Below are positions 34,548 through 43,968 of a stretch of DNA of 43,968 nt, piece by piece. A program made the position numbers and the translations under genes. The stretch covers positions 1 through 43,968 of the forward strand of contig CAMWUJ010000020.1 of NCBI GenBank assembly GCA_947177405.1, given 5' to 3'. Below the pieces are notes generated by a model. It was not told where the DNA came from. It saw nothing but the letters and a program-made list of their open reading frames with translations, and did no database searches. Origin of the DNA: an uncultured Porphyromonadaceae bacterium (GTDB lineage: Bacteria > Bacteroidota > Bacteroidia > Bacteroidales > Muribaculaceae). How positions within the stretch are numbered: position 1 is the first letter of the stretch; each line of letters starts with the position of its first letter.

Positions 34548-36134
34548 ATGCTTAATCCCAGCGAAATATCAGATGTTTTGAAACAAGAGCTCGAAAACAT
34601 CAATTCAAAGGTCAAATTTGAAGAAGTCGGCACTGTCCTCAGTGTCGGTGATGGCGTGGCTCACGTCTATGGACTGGAGAATGTAAGAAGTAATGAGCTC
34701 GTAGAATTTGAGAATGGCGCCAAGGGCGTGGCTCTCAACCTTGAGGAAAGCAACGTCGGTGTTGTGCTGCTCGACAAAGTAAACTCCGTTACGGAGAATA
34801 TGTCGGTGAAGCGCACGGGTGAGATTGCTTCAATTCCTGTAGGGGAGGGGCTGCTTGGCCGAGTCATTAATATTCTTGGTGATCCTATTGATGGCAAAGG
34901 CCCGATCGAAGGTGAACGCTTCAATCTGCCTCTTGACCGCAAGGCTCCCGGTGTGATCTATCGTCAGCCGGTGAACCAGCCTTTGCAGACCGGCCTTAAG
35001 GCTGTCGATTCAATGATTCCTATTGGTCGTGGCCAGCGTGAGCTTATCATCGGTGACCGTCAGGTAGGTAAGACAGCAATTGCTATCGACACCATTATCA
35101 ACCAGCGTGAAAACTTTGAGAAAGGTAAGCCGGTATATTGTATTTATGTGGCTATCGGGCAGAAAGCATCCACAGTGGCATCAATTGTAAATACATTGAC
35201 CAAATATGGTGCGATGGAATATACGGTGATTGTGGCTGCAAATGCTTCCGACTCCGCTACTTCCCGCTATTATGCTCCCTTTGCGGGGTGTGCTATCGGA
35301 GAGTTCTTCCGCGATTCAGGTCGTGATGCCCTTATTGTTTATGATGATTTGTCAAAGCAGGCGGTGGCATATCGTGAGATATCACTTATCCTTAAGCGTC
35401 CTTCAGGACGTGAGGCATATCCCGGCGATATTTTCTATCTCCATTCTCGTCTGCTTGAACGTGCCGCACGTATCATTACGGACCAAAAAGTGGCCGAGGA
35501 GATGAACGATCTTCCGGAGGTTATGAAACCTCTGGTGAAGGGTGGTGGTTCGTTGACCGCGCTTCCTATTATCGAGACACAGGCGGGCGACGTTTCAGCT
35601 TATATCCCAACCAACGTAATCTCCATTACAGACGGTCAGATCTTCCTTGAGACCAACCTATTCAACCAGGGTATCCGCCCGGCGATCAATGTAGGTATTT
35701 CCGTTTCCCGTGTGGGTGGTAATGCTCAGATAAAGGCGATGAAGAAGGTGGCCGGTACGTTGAAAATAGCACAGGCACAGTATCGTGAACTTGAATCATT
35801 CACCAAGTTCGGTGGAGATATCGACCCTGTGACAGCTCGTGTCATCGATCGCGGTAGAAAGAACCAGCAACTCCTTATCCAGCCCCAGTATCATCCGTGG
35901 CCTGTGGAGAATGAGATCGCTGTGATCTATTGCGGTGTGAACGGCCTTCTTGAGAATGTGCCTCTCGACAGCGTGCATGATTTTGAAGAGCAGTTCCTTC
36001 AGCAGCTTAAGATGACTTTCCCCACAGCCCTTGATGAGCTGAGAAAAGGTGTGCTCTCTCAGGAAGTTGAAGACCAGCTCACAAAGGTTGCGACTGAAGT
36101 TGCCAACCGCATAGCTTCAGCAAGCAAGAAATAA
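34548..36134 (+). CDS. atpA: F1Fo ATP synthase subunit alpha
   Basis: The regulatory nucleotide-binding F1 subunit, 528 residues. Walker A is GDRQVGKT with Lys175. The alpha/beta signature is '[14 protein letters not shown]', and the N-terminal crown begins '[19 protein letters not shown]'. Length and motifs are normal. It follows atpH by 4 nt and precedes atpG by 34 nt. Confidence 0.97.
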   Translation: MLNPSEISDVLKQELENINSKVKFEEVGTVLSVGDGVAHVYGLENVRSNELVEFENGAKGVALNLEESNVGVVLLDKVNSVTENMSVKRTGEIASIPVGEGLLGRVINILGDPIDGKGPIEGERFNLPLDRKAPGVIYRQPVNQPLQTGLKAVDSMIPIGRGQRELIIGDRQVGKTAIAIDTIINQRENFEKGKPVYCIYVAIGQKASTVASIVNTLTKYGAMEYTVIVAANASDSATSRYYAPFAGCAIGEFFRDSGRDALIVYDDLSKQAVAYREISLILKRPSGREAYPGDIFYLHSRLLERAARIITDQKVAEEMNDLPEVMKPLVKGGGSLTALPIIETQAGDVSAYIPTNVISITDGQIFLETNLFNQGIRPAINVGISVSRVGGNAQIKAMKKVAGTLKIAQAQYRELESFTKFGGDIDPVTARVIDRGRKNQQLLIQPQYHPWPVENEIAVIYCGVNGLLENVPLDSVHDFEEQFLQQLKMTFPTALDELRKGVLSQEVEDQLTKVATEVANRIASASKK

Positions 36135-36168
36135 ATTATAATAACAGCGTAACAACACTCATAAAAGC

Positions 36169-37056
36169 ATGGCGACCCTACGGGAATTAAAAACGCGTAT
36201 CGGATCTGTGGCATCCAGTGAGAAAATCACAGGTGCCATGAAAATGATCTCTTCCGCTAAGGTGCATCAAAATGAGCAGGCATTAAAGAAACTTGCTCCT
36301 TTCAGAAATCAGATTCAGTCGATTCTGGGACACATCCTCTCTACCGATGAGAATTTTAATTCTCCTCTGATAGAGAAGAGAGAGGTTAAAAATGCCTCAG
36401 TAATTGTATATGGTTCTGACGATGGCTTGTGCGGAGCGTATAATATGAATATCTTCAAAGGGTTTCTCGTTGAGCTAAATAAGATTAAAGAGACCTATGG
36501 GAGAGACGTGAAGATCACGGTCTATCCTGTAGGCTCGAAAATCGCAAAGGCCGTGAAGCGTCTTGAAAGCGATTTGCTCGAAGTTAAAATTCCCCAGGGA
36601 ATCGACAGCAAGATGAAAGGTGAGACAGTAACAGATTTCACCCGTAAACTCCGTGATTCCTTTATCATCGGCGAGACTGATCTTGTGGAGGTGGTATATA
36701 TGAGATTCATCTCAATGGGGCGTCAGGTGCTCGACTGCGAGCAGCTTTTCCCCGTTGTGGCAGATGAACTTCTGAAAGGGGAATCGCGTGAGGAAGAAAA
36801 TCAGCTCTATATCTTTGAGCCGGACCCCAACACGATCTTCAATGAGGTTCTCCCGATGTTTGTCACATCGACAATGCAGGAGATAACTGTGGAAAACCGT
36901 GCTTCTGAACAGGCTGCAAGGGTAATGGCTATGCAGGCTGCCAACGACAATGCGAAAAAGCTGTTCGATCAGTTGCAGCTTGAGTATAATAAGTTGCGTC
37001 AGGAAAGCATCACCACTGAGCTACTTGATATTCTTGGAGGTCAGGTGGAGAGGTAA
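36169..37056 (+). CDS. atpG: F1Fo ATP synthase subunit gamma
   Basis: The rotating central shaft, 295 residues. The N-terminal helix contains 'LRELKTRIGSVASSEKITGAMKMISSAKV', and the C-terminal helix contains 'ENRASEQAARVMAMQAANDNAKKLFDQLQLEYNKLRQESITTELLDILGG'-like residues that form the coiled coil. The central Rossmann-like part carries the 'SDDGLCGAYN' motif. It is the last atp gene; nuoI starts 39 nt later with no terminator between. Confidence 0.96.
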   Translation: MATLRELKTRIGSVASSEKITGAMKMISSAKVHQNEQALKKLAPFRNQIQSILGHILSTDENFNSPLIEKREVKNASVIVYGSDDGLCGAYNMNIFKGFLVELNKIKETYGRDVKITVYPVGSKIAKAVKRLESDLLEVKIPQGIDSKMKGETVTDFTRKLRDSFIIGETDLVEVVYMRFISMGRQVLDCEQLFPVVADELLKGESREEENQLYIFEPDPNTIFNEVLPMFVTSTMQEITVENRASEQAARVMAMQAANDNAKKLFDQLQLEYNKLRQESITTELLDILGGQVER

Positions 37057-37095
37057 CGAAGTAAAATTGACTTCAATAATTCAGAACAACACATA

Positions 37096-37626
37096 ATGGG
37101 TAGTATAAAAGAATATTTCAGTTCTGTCGGCAGTGGTGTCAAGAGTCTGCTCACCGGTATGGGGGTCACAGGAAAGGAATTTGTGACTCCAAAGATTACC
37201 GAGCAGTATCCCGAGAATAGGGCCACTCTTGATATTTCGGATCGATTCAGAGCTGAATTGACATTGAAATATGATGCCGAAGGTCGCCACAGATGTATCG
37301 CCTGCGGTATATGTCAGATGAATTGTCCCAACGGCACCATTACTCTTAAGACAAAGATGGTGGAATTGCCCGACGGAAAGAAGAAAAGAAAACTTGACGA
37401 GTATCTTTATGATTTGGGAAGCTGCACATTCTGTATGCTTTGTGTCACAACCTGTCCTCAGGATGCACTGGAATTTTCCAACGATTTCGAGCAGGCAGTC
37501 TTTACTCGCGACAAGCTTGTGAAGAAATTGAATTATCGTCCGGAAGTTCCTGATCCCGTGCCCGCTCCCAAGCCGGCTCCAAAACCTGCAGCCGCCAAAG
37601 ATAATGAAGCGAAAAAAGAAAATTAA
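37096..37626 (+). CDS. nuoI: Complex I subunit I (two [4Fe-4S] ferredoxin-like)
   Basis: A 176-residue peripheral subunit carrying clusters N6a/N6b. The first CxxCxxCxxxCP motif is CIACGICQMNCP with Cys67, 70, 73 and 77. The second is CTFCMLCVTTCP with Cys110, 113, 116 and 120. The C-terminus is a Pro/Ala/Lys-rich tail (PVPAPKPAPKPAAAK) that looks disordered. Without NuoE/F/G this subunit is the most exposed Fe-S entry point and so the likely docking site for an alternative electron donor such as ferredoxin (inference). It opens the second nuo block after the atp genes; nuoJ follows after 13 nt. Confidence 0.96.
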   Translation: MGSIKEYFSSVGSGVKSLLTGMGVTGKEFVTPKITEQYPENRATLDISDRFRAELTLKYDAEGRHRCIACGICQMNCPNGTITLKTKMVELPDGKKKRKLDEYLYDLGSCTFCMLCVTTCPQDALEFSNDFEQAVFTRDKLVKKLNYRPEVPDPVPAPKPAPKPAAAKDNEAKKEN

Positions 37627-37639
37627 AACATCAATATAA

Positions 37640-38167
37640 ATGGATTCAGTCGCAAATATAATCTTATATTTTATCGTGGCTATCGCAATGGTCGTGTTTT
37701 CCGTGATGACTGTCACAACTCGTAAGATCTTGCGCTCGGCCACATATCTGCTTTTTGTGCTCCTGTCTACAGCCTTCTTCTATTTCCAGTTGGGGTATCA
37801 ATTTCTTGGAGCCGTGCAGATTGCGGTCTATGCAGGTGGCATTATGGTGCTCTTTGTATTCTCTATCTTGCTTACAAGACATCCTGACGAGAAAGCGGCA
37901 TTGCTCACTCATCACAAACGTTTCCTTGGCATTTCACTGTCGGTTGTATCGCTTGTAGTTCTGCTCTTTGCCCTCTTCAAGATGCCGCTGCTGCATGGGA
38001 AGTCGCTCACTGAGATGATTGCTGCCGGCAATGACATCACAATGCAGGAGATTGGTCACGCTCTGGTAGGGACGGAGAAGTTCCAGTATCTTCTTCCGTT
38101 TGAGGCAGTCAGTGTTTTGCTTTTAGCATGTATAATCGGCGGCGTGGTTGTTGCCCGTAAAAGATAA
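37640..38167 (+). CDS. nuoJ: Complex I subunit J
   Basis: A 175-residue membrane subunit with five transmembrane helices, part of the E-channel next to the quinone site. 'LGAVQIAVYAGGIMVLFVFSILL' is the conserved helix 3 with its pi-bulge region. The C-terminal helix ends 'LLLACIIGGVVVARKR'. It sits 5 nt before nuoK. Confidence 0.95.
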   Translation: MDSVANIILYFIVAIAMVVFSVMTVTTRKILRSATYLLFVLLSTAFFYFQLGYQFLGAVQIAVYAGGIMVLFVFSILLTRHPDEKAALLTHHKRFLGISLSVVSLVVLLFALFKMPLLHGKSLTEMIAAGNDITMQEIGHALVGTEKFQYLLPFEAVSVLLLACIIGGVVVARKR

Positions 38168-38172
38168 GTATC

Positions 38173-38484
38173 ATGGATTTGAGTATGTTATGGTATCTTG
38201 TGCCGAGCGTGATAATGTTCACGGCCGGTGTATTCGGGTTTGTGACCCGGAAAAATATGATCGCGATGCTCATCTCGCTTGAGCTTATCCTTAATTCCGC
38301 TGATCTGAATTTCGTGATTTTCAACCGTTTCCTTTTCCCCGGTCAGATGGAGGGTATGATTTTCACCCTCTTTGCCATCGCTATCGCGGCAGCTGAGACT
38401 GCAGTGGCAATTGCGATTATCATAAACATCTATCGTTCGATTGGAAACACAGATATTAACTCTGCAAAAGAAATGCGCCACTGA
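38173..38484 (+). CDS. nuoK: Complex I subunit K
   Basis: A 103-residue, three-helix antiporter-like membrane subunit. The two buried glutamates needed for proton transfer are visible in 'LISLELILNSADLNFVIF' (helix 2) and 'IAIAAAETAVAIAIIINIYR' (helix 3). It lies 5 nt after nuoJ and 27 nt before nuoL. Confidence 0.95.
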   Translation: MDLSMLWYLVPSVIMFTAGVFGFVTRKNMIAMLISLELILNSADLNFVIFNRFLFPGQMEGMIFTLFAIAIAAAETAVAIAIIINIYRSIGNTDINSAKEMRH

Positions 38485-38511
38485 TCTCTCAGAGGCTAAA
38501 AAGAAAAAAGT

Positions 38512-40443
38512 ATGGGCATAACACTTCCTATATTGATTCTTGCGATTCCTTTCACAATGTTCCTTGTGCTGGGAATCGGCGGCGTGAAGATGCCGCGCAA
38601 GGTGGCCGGTGTGATCGGTATCCTTGCCAATGCTACTCTTCTTGCTATCTGTTATACCGTCGCTTTCCGCTATTTCTTTAGTGGTGACCCGCAGTTTATT
38701 AATGCTGAGGGTGTGCGTCAGCAGTTGCAGGTGTTTGATGTGACCTGGCTCGCTTTCACTGAAAGGCTTGTTGTCAACATCGGTTTCCTTCTTGATCCTA
38801 TTTGTGCGATGATGCTTGTGGTAATATCCACTATTTCGTTCATGGTTCACCTCTACAGTTGGGGTTATATGGAGCATGAGCCCGGATTCCAGCGTTATTA
38901 TGCATTCCTTGCTCTCTTCACATTCTCAATGCTCGGCCTTGTGGTAGCAACCAACATTTTCCAGATGTATATCTTCTGGGAGCTTGTGGGTGTCTCCTCA
39001 TTCCTTCTGATCGGCTTCTTCTATAAACTCCCCTCGGCGGTATCTGCTTCCAAGAAAGCATTTATCGTGACACGTTTCGCCGATCTCGGAATGTTGCTCG
39101 GTATCCTCGTGCTTACATTCTATTTCCCGAGCTTCAATTTTATCGACCTTACTTCAAACACCGGTTCAGTAGTTGCTTCCATGGGTGGAGCTTCTTTCCT
39201 TGGAGCTTCCGTGCTCACATGGGCTCTCGTGCTAATCTTCACCGGAGGTATGGGTAAGTCAGCGATGATGCCCCTTCATATCTGGCTTCCCGATGCAATG
39301 GAAGGTCCTACTCCCGTGTCGGCTCTTATCCATGCCGCCACAATGGTTGTGGCCGGTGTATATCTTGTAGCCAGAATGTTCCCCTTGTATCTGTGCGAGG
39401 AGAGCGCATTGCAGTTTATCACATGGGTGGGCGCGATTACGGCTTTCTATGCAGCGGTAGTGGCATGCTGCCAGATCGACATCAAGAGAATCCTTGCATT
39501 CTCCACTATCTCTCAGATTGCATTTATGATGGTATCGCTCGGTGTGGCACGTCCCGACCTTCACGAAGGTCTCGGATATATGGCCTCCATGTTCCATCTG
39601 TTCACTCACGCGATGTTCAAGGCTCTTCTCTTCCTTGGTGCAGGTGCTTTGATCCATGCGGTGCATAGCAATAACTATACCGCCATGGGTGGCCTCCGCA
39701 AATATATGCCTATCACCCATTGGACTTTCCTTATCGGATGTCTTGCGATTGCCGGTATCTGGCCTTTCTCCGGTTTCTTCTCAAAAGATGAGATGCTGAG
39801 CGCGATGTTCTCGCTTTCACCTTTCTGGGGTTACTGGATGACAATGGTTGCAGGTCTCACTGCGTTCTATATGTTCCGTATGTATTTCCTTGTGTTCTGG
39901 TGGGAGGAGAATCCTCATTACAAGGATCACAAGCCACACGACGCACCCTGGCAGATGTCGGTTCCTCTGATTATTCTTGCTTTGGTTTCTTGTGTGGCAG
40001 GTTTCATACCTTTCGGTCATTTTGTGACCTGGAACCGCGAAGCATACAATATCCATATCAATCCGCAGGTTGCAGCCACCTCTCTCTCAGTGGCTATCAT
40101 AGCGATTGCATTTGCTGCATGGCTCTATCTTAAGAAGAATGATAAGCCGGCGATGATGCGTCAGGCGCTTCCAGCACTGTGGCAGGCCGCCCACCGTCGT
40201 TTCTACTGGGATGAAATCTATCTTTTCATCACACGTAAGATAATATTCGGTGGGATCTGTAAGGGAATCGCTTGGTTCGATCGTCATGTGATTGATGCCA
40301 CTATGGATGCTTTCGCTTCAGTGACCCAATATGTGTCGGTTAAGATCAAGGGTATGCAGAGCGGTAGTGTTCAGACTTATGTGATATGGTATTTCCTCGG
40401 CGCTTTAGTGCTTGCAGCTATCACATGGCTTTGCATAATTTAA
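38512..40443 (+). CDS. nuoL: Complex I subunit L (proton-pumping antiporter-like)
   Basis: A 643-residue distal proton-pumping subunit. The key Glu is in 'IFWELVGVSSFLLIGFF' and the key Lys in 'GGMGKSAMMPLHIWLPDAMEGPTPVSALIHAATMVVAGVYL'. The C-terminal region (about 540-643) holds the amphipathic lateral helix that clamps the membrane arm, with 'RFYWDEIYLFIT' before it, and the final anchor helix. Length is in the normal range. Confidence 0.96.
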   Translation: MGITLPILILAIPFTMFLVLGIGGVKMPRKVAGVIGILANATLLAICYTVAFRYFFSGDPQFINAEGVRQQLQVFDVTWLAFTERLVVNIGFLLDPICAMMLVVISTISFMVHLYSWGYMEHEPGFQRYYAFLALFTFSMLGLVVATNIFQMYIFWELVGVSSFLLIGFFYKLPSAVSASKKAFIVTRFADLGMLLGILVLTFYFPSFNFIDLTSNTGSVVASMGGASFLGASVLTWALVLIFTGGMGKSAMMPLHIWLPDAMEGPTPVSALIHAATMVVAGVYLVARMFPLYLCEESALQFITWVGAITAFYAAVVACCQIDIKRILAFSTISQIAFMMVSLGVARPDLHEGLGYMASMFHLFTHAMFKALLFLGAGALIHAVHSNNYTAMGGLRKYMPITHWTFLIGCLAIAGIWPFSGFFSKDEMLSAMFSLSPFWGYWMTMVAGLTAFYMFRMYFLVFWWEENPHYKDHKPHDAPWQMSVPLIILALVSCVAGFIPFGHFVTWNREAYNIHINPQVAATSLSVAIIAIAFAAWLYLKKNDKPAMMRQALPALWQAAHRRFYWDEIYLFITRKIIFGGICKGIAWFDRHVIDATMDAFASVTQYVSVKIKGMQSGSVQTYVIWYFLGALVLAAITWLCII

Positions 40444-40475
40444 TAATTCATATTGCTTAGTAATAACGTTACATC

Positions 40476-41990
40476 ATGTTTAGTAATATCTTAATCTGGT
40501 TTGTTATAGTCCCCGTCTTGATGATGATCGGGCTCGCTTTCTGCGACAACAGCAATATGAAGGCGATCCGCGGGGTTATGGTGGCCGGTTCGACAGTACT
40601 CCTTGCCATGTCAATATGGCTTGTGGTGGATTTCCTCGGACTTCGAGCTGCCGGTGACACATCCGAAATGCTCTATATGGGAAGCTGGATGTGGTACGCA
40701 CCACTTAATATCCATCTTGCCGTAGGTGTGGATGGTATTTCTGTCCTGATGCTACTCCTCTCCGGTATCATCGTTTTTGCCGGCACATTCGCATCATGGA
40801 AGATTGACCCGCTGCCCAAGAATTTCTTCCTTTGGTTCTGCCTCCTTTCTACCGGTGTATTCGGTTTCTTTATCTCTATCGACATGTTCACCATGTTCAT
40901 GTTCTATGAGGTGGCACTTATCCCGATGTATCTTCTTATCGGTGTTTGGGGCACAGGACGCAAGGAGTATTCAGCAATGAAGCTTACCCTTATGCTTATG
41001 GGTGGTTCTGCATTCCTAATGCTCGGCCTTCTTGGAATATATTGGCATGGCACGCCTGAGGGTGGTGTTCATACCTGGAATATTCTTGAGATATCCCATA
41101 ATGCTTCAATTGATCCGAGTTGGCAGAATCTTCTTTTCTGCTTCACATTCGTTGGCTTCGGTGTGCTTGGCGCGATGTTCCCCTTCCATACATGGTCACC
41201 CGACGGTCATGCATGTGCTCCGACAGCAGTTTCGATGCTTCATGCAGGTGTGCTTATGAAACTTGGTGGTTACGGATGCTTCCGTATCGCCATCTTCCTT
41301 TGCCCCGCAGCAGCACAGGAGCTCTCATGGATATTCATCATCCTTACCGGTATCTCAGTGGTTTACGGTGCATTCTCGGCTTGTGTTCAGACCGACCTCA
41401 AGTATATCAACGCCTATTCTTCGGTATCACACTGTGGTATGGTGTTGTTTGCAATCCTGATGCTTAATCAGACAGCCATGACAGGTGGAATCCTCCAGAT
41501 GCTCTCACATGGTCTGATGACAGCACTCTTCTTTGCATTAATCGGTATGATCTACGGACGCACACATACACGTGACATACGCGAGATGGGCGGAATGATG
41601 CAGATAATGCCTTATCTTGGAGTGTGCTATATGATCGCCGGTTTCGCATCATTAGGTCTGCCCGGTCTGTCGGGATTCGTGGCTGAGATGACAATCTTCT
41701 TCGGAGCCTTCGAGCACAGCGAGCTCTTCTATCGATTCTTTGTAATCGCCGGCACCTCATCAATTGTAATCACCGCGGTATATATCCTCCGCGTTGTGGG
41801 CAAGGTGATTCTTGGTCCGGTGCAGAATGAGCACCACCGTGAGCTCACTGATGCTGCATGGTGGGAGCGTCTTGCCACTGTCACTCTTATCGTCTGTCTG
41901 GCCGGCATAGGTTTCTTCCCCAATTGGCTCAACGAAACCATACGGGTTAGCTTCGAACCTATCATCAATGCATTGAACTCCGTTTTCTAA
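40476..41990 (+). CDS. nuoM: Complex I subunit M (proton-pumping antiporter-like)
   Basis: A 504-residue proton-pumping subunit of about 14 helices. The conserved Glu is in 'MFYEVALIPMYLLIGVWG'. The conserved helix-break region is 'GAMFPFHTWSPDGHACAPTAVSMLHAGVLMKLGGYG', with its Lys, and 'GLSGFVAEMTIF' follows. It lies 32 nt after nuoL and 32 nt before nuoN. Confidence 0.96.
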   Translation: MFSNILIWFVIVPVLMMIGLAFCDNSNMKAIRGVMVAGSTVLLAMSIWLVVDFLGLRAAGDTSEMLYMGSWMWYAPLNIHLAVGVDGISVLMLLLSGIIVFAGTFASWKIDPLPKNFFLWFCLLSTGVFGFFISIDMFTMFMFYEVALIPMYLLIGVWGTGRKEYSAMKLTLMLMGGSAFLMLGLLGIYWHGTPEGGVHTWNILEISHNASIDPSWQNLLFCFTFVGFGVLGAMFPFHTWSPDGHACAPTAVSMLHAGVLMKLGGYGCFRIAIFLCPAAAQELSWIFIILTGISVVYGAFSACVQTDLKYINAYSSVSHCGMVLFAILMLNQTAMTGGILQMLSHGLMTALFFALIGMIYGRTHTRDIREMGGMMQIMPYLGVCYMIAGFASLGLPGLSGFVAEMTIFFGAFEHSELFYRFFVIAGTSSIVITAVYILRVVGKVILGPVQNEHHRELTDAAWWERLATVTLIVCLAGIGFFPNWLNETIRVSFEPIINALNSVF

Positions 41991-42022
41991 TCGACAATTC
42001 AGAATTATAAACAATAATAACA

Positions 42023-43483
42023 ATGGATTATTCACAATTTGGGGCGATGTTGCCCGAGCTCATAATTCTGGGTCTGTTCTTCGTGGTCTTCCTTGCCGAT
42101 ACATTCAGCAAGGAGGGAGAAAAGAAATGGCTCACTCCCTTCACAACTATTCTTTTCTTGCTTTCCACTGTTGCCATCTGGCTGATACCTGCTTCCGGAG
42201 AAACAATCTTCGGAGGGATGTATGTGGACGACACGGCATGCAAGGCCATGAAAGCTATTTTGAATATAGGTGTGTTCATAGTATTCCTTCAGGCTGCCGA
42301 ATGGACTGAAAGCGATGAGATGATTGTTCGCAAGGGAGAGTTCTACGAGTTGATTCTGGTAACTCTCTTCGGAATGTATCTCATGATATCAGCACGCCAT
42401 TTCCTTATTTTCATCATTGGTCTGGAATCCGCCTCGTTACCTCTTGCTGCTCTGGTGGCCTTCAATAAGAAACATTATGAGAGCCATGAGGCTGCAATAA
42501 AGTATATTCTTACCGCGGTGTTCTCTTCAGCTATCCTGATGGCCGGTCTTTCATATATATATGCTCTTTCCGGAGGTTCACTATATTTTGCAGATATAGC
42601 AAAGGCTGTGACTGAGGGCACAAGAAGCGGACTTCTGATTGTTGGGCTGGCTTTCCTTATCGCCGGTATCGGTTTCAAGTTGTCGCTTGTTCCTTTCCAT
42701 CTCTGGACAGCCGATGTATATCAGGGAGCACCTACAGCAGTGACCAGCTATCTTTCTGTGGTATCTAAAGGGGCTGCGGCTTATGCATTCTTCATTATCT
42801 TTGTCCAGGTGTTCGGTGCCGTATTCAGCGATCTCTGGGAGTGGATGATGTATGCTGTGATCATTCTTACCATTACAGTGGGTAACCTCTTCGCAATGCG
42901 TCAGAAGAATATGAAACGCTTTATGGCATTCTCTTCTATCTCGCAGGCAGGTTACATCATGCTTGGTGTGATGGCAGGCAATCTTGGTCTGGCGTCGATG
43001 ATGTTCTATATCTTCGTATATATTGTCAGCAACCTTGGTGCCTTTGCCGTGATCGCAGCCATCGAGAGCAAGACCGGCAAAGTTGGAATGGATGACTACG
43101 ACGGTCTCCATAAGACCAATCCCTGGCTTTCGTTTGTGATGACATTAGCGATGTTCTCGCTTGCAGGTATTCCTCCATTCGCAGGATTCTTTAGTAAGAT
43201 TCTTATCTTTACTTCAGTCACTGCAAGCAACTCAATGGCATTGTATATGCTCGTATTAGTAGCCCTGATCAACACTATTATCTCTCTTTATTATTATCTT
43301 CTTGTGGTTAAAGCCATCTGGATCAAGCCTGGGGAAGCAAAGATTGAGAGATTTGACAGCACTCGCTGCGAGAGAGTAGGATTGGTGATATGCGTTCTTG
43401 GTATAGTATTCTTCGGTCTCGTACCCTACATCTACGATTATTGCTACGAGGCGGTAAAGACGGCATATGGGATTCTCATCTGA
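42023..43483 (+). CDS. nuoN: Complex I subunit N (proton-pumping antiporter-like)
   Basis: A 486-residue proton-pumping subunit. 'GLESASLPLAALVAFNKKHYESHEAAIKYIL' includes the conserved acidic residue, 'SLVPFHLWTADVYQGAPTAVTSYLSVVSKGAA' the central Lys region, and 'LAGIPPFAGFFSKILIF' a later family motif. It is the last gene of the nuo/atp locus; a strong terminator follows 52 nt after the stop. Confidence 0.96.
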   Translation: MDYSQFGAMLPELIILGLFFVVFLADTFSKEGEKKWLTPFTTILFLLSTVAIWLIPASGETIFGGMYVDDTACKAMKAILNIGVFIVFLQAAEWTESDEMIVRKGEFYELILVTLFGMYLMISARHFLIFIIGLESASLPLAALVAFNKKHYESHEAAIKYILTAVFSSAILMAGLSYIYALSGGSLYFADIAKAVTEGTRSGLLIVGLAFLIAGIGFKLSLVPFHLWTADVYQGAPTAVTSYLSVVSKGAAAYAFFIIFVQVFGAVFSDLWEWMMYAVIILTITVGNLFAMRQKNMKRFMAFSSISQAGYIMLGVMAGNLGLASMMFYIFVYIVSNLGAFAVIAAIESKTGKVGMDDYDGLHKTNPWLSFVMTLAMFSLAGIPPFAGFFSKILIFTSVTASNSMALYMLVLVALINTIISLYYYLLVVKAIWIKPGEAKIERFDSTRCERVGLVICVLGIVFFGLVPYIYDYCYEAVKTAYGILI

Positions 43484-43534
43484 TTGAGATAAGACTTTAG
43501 AAGACACAAAACAATATATCGATCATAGTTTCCG

Positions 43535-43571
43535 GAGACGCATCTTTTTAGGATGCGTCTCTTTTATTTTT
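43535..43571 (+). terminator. Intrinsic terminator closing the nuo-atp-nuo locus
   Basis: GAGACGCATC (43535-43544) pairs with GATGCGTCTC (43552-43561), a perfect 10-bp stem with a T-rich 7-nt loop, followed by TTTTATTTTT. It is the first clear terminator after 26039, and so defines a unit of about 17.5 kb. Confidence 0.93.
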
Positions 43572-43613
43572 GCTTGAAATCGTATAAATCCAAAGTAATC
43601 GTAAGAAAAAAGC

Positions 43614-43645
43614 TTTGGTGAAATAAAATAATTGCGTTACCTTTG
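43614..43645 (+). promoter_or_regulatory. Bacteroidetes-type promoter for the downstream lipoprotein gene
   Basis: TTTG (43614-43617), a 20-nt spacer and TACCTTTG (43638-43645) are an exact consensus match. The predicted start near 43650 gives a leader of about 40 nt before the ATG at 43689. Confidence 0.8.
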
Positions 43646-43688
43646 TGTAGGAAATATGGTTCTATAACCATAATGATTTATCTCCATC

Positions 43689-43968
43689 ATGAAAGGAAAC
43701 CTTACGCGCAAAATCCACTCCAATCATCTGCTGCCTGTCATCAACCTGTTGGCTATCCTGCTTCTTATAACGGGTTGTACCCGATCGTATAAGAAGAATT
43801 CCGTGCTTACCGGTATCAACCGGGAGTTATCGCAAACCGACATATCCCAAGAGTGGGCTTCTACACTGCATGACTCATTGAGAAAGATGGATATCACCAC
43901 ACTCTCGGATAGTGAGCGCCATTACCGCGATTTCCTTCTAATCAAAAGCGCCGATAAGGCTTATATCA
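43689..43968 (+). CDS. Lipoprotein, N-terminal part (cut by the window edge)
   Basis: The first 93 codons are present and open to the window end. The signal peptide has a basic start (MKGNLTRKIHSN), a hydrophobic core (LLAILLLI) and the lipobox ITGC, with the Cys near residue 30. The following 'LTTLSDSERHYRDFLLIKSADKAYI'-like stretch resembles the start of Bacteroidales TPR-containing lipoproteins/regulators, in which 'L..AERAYY.LLL.KA.DKAYI' repeats open the TPR region. TPR identity is therefore a guess from the N-terminus; the C-terminal output domain, if any, lies outside the window. Confidence 0.7.
   Translation, partial: MKGNLTRKIHSNHLLPVINLLAILLLITGCTRSYKKNSVLTGINRELSQTDISQEWASTLHDSLRKMDITTLSDSERHYRDFLLIKSADKAYI

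Noticed and set aside
37081..37743. A 220-codon minus-strand open frame opposite nuoI and nuoJ
   Set aside because: The plus strand encodes two intact 4Fe-4S motifs here. The reverse frame has no motif and no start signal.

Overview
The window looks like a chromosomal segment from an anaerobic gut-type member of the Bacteroidales, possibly Muribaculaceae. Four things point there. Promoters fit the Bacteroidetes pattern (TTTG, about 20 nt, TAnnTTTG) and there are few Shine-Dalgarno sequences. Complex I has a fused NuoCD and no NuoE, NuoF or NuoG. The atp genes run atpD-C-B-E-F-H-A-G with a very short epsilon subunit. A secreted protein ends in the 'YYTLQGVKVANPENGIFIRV'-type tail. The family-level placement is a guess. 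I see no tRNA, rRNA, CRISPR array, insertion sequence, phage gene or integrase, and no gene-free stretch longer than about 250 bases.

Layout. 1-1850: a secreted two-repeat protein between two terminators. 1927-5952: type I asparaginase and a MATE exporter, then a DUF3822 protein and the rRNA methylase RsmD. 6003-11865: RibBA, an S9 peptidase translationally coupled to a DUF1460 protein that appears to have lost its catalytic residues, then IspE. 11999-13979: grpE-dnaJ and a terminator. 14077-21686: an ECF sigma factor, a single-span membrane protein that may be its regulator, a small Spy/CpxP-like periplasmic protein and a 1920-residue alpha-2-macroglobulin-like protein, ending in a bidirectional terminator. 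21724-22638 (minus): RNase Z, the only minus-strand gene. 22733-25963: a TonB-dependent receptor and a lipoprotein. 26037-43571: a roughly 17.5 kb energy locus. 43689-end: the start of a lipoprotein gene.

The most striking feature is the energy locus. The reading order is nuoA-B-CD-H, then the complete F1Fo ATP synthase (atpD-C-B-E-F-H-A-G), then nuoI-J-K-L-M-N. The ATP synthase set therefore sits between nuoH and nuoI, with gaps of only 40 and 39 nt at the two junctions. I see no recognisable promoter or terminator at either junction. One strong promoter precedes nuoA and one strong terminator follows nuoN, so the proton-pumping complex and the proton-consuming synthase may be made from one transcription unit. 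The c-subunit gene atpE lies between an A/T-rich leader and a strongly structured intergenic element, which could set its higher expression.

Other points worth following are a 26-bp perfect palindrome resembling a parS site inside the start of the TonB-receptor gene, an 18-bp inverted repeat between the ECF sigma factor and its presumed partner, an acidic bait-like segment in a macroglobulin without a thioester motif, and a DUF1460 protein lacking both expected catalytic residues. Family assignments come from recognising motifs in translated sequence, not from database searches.
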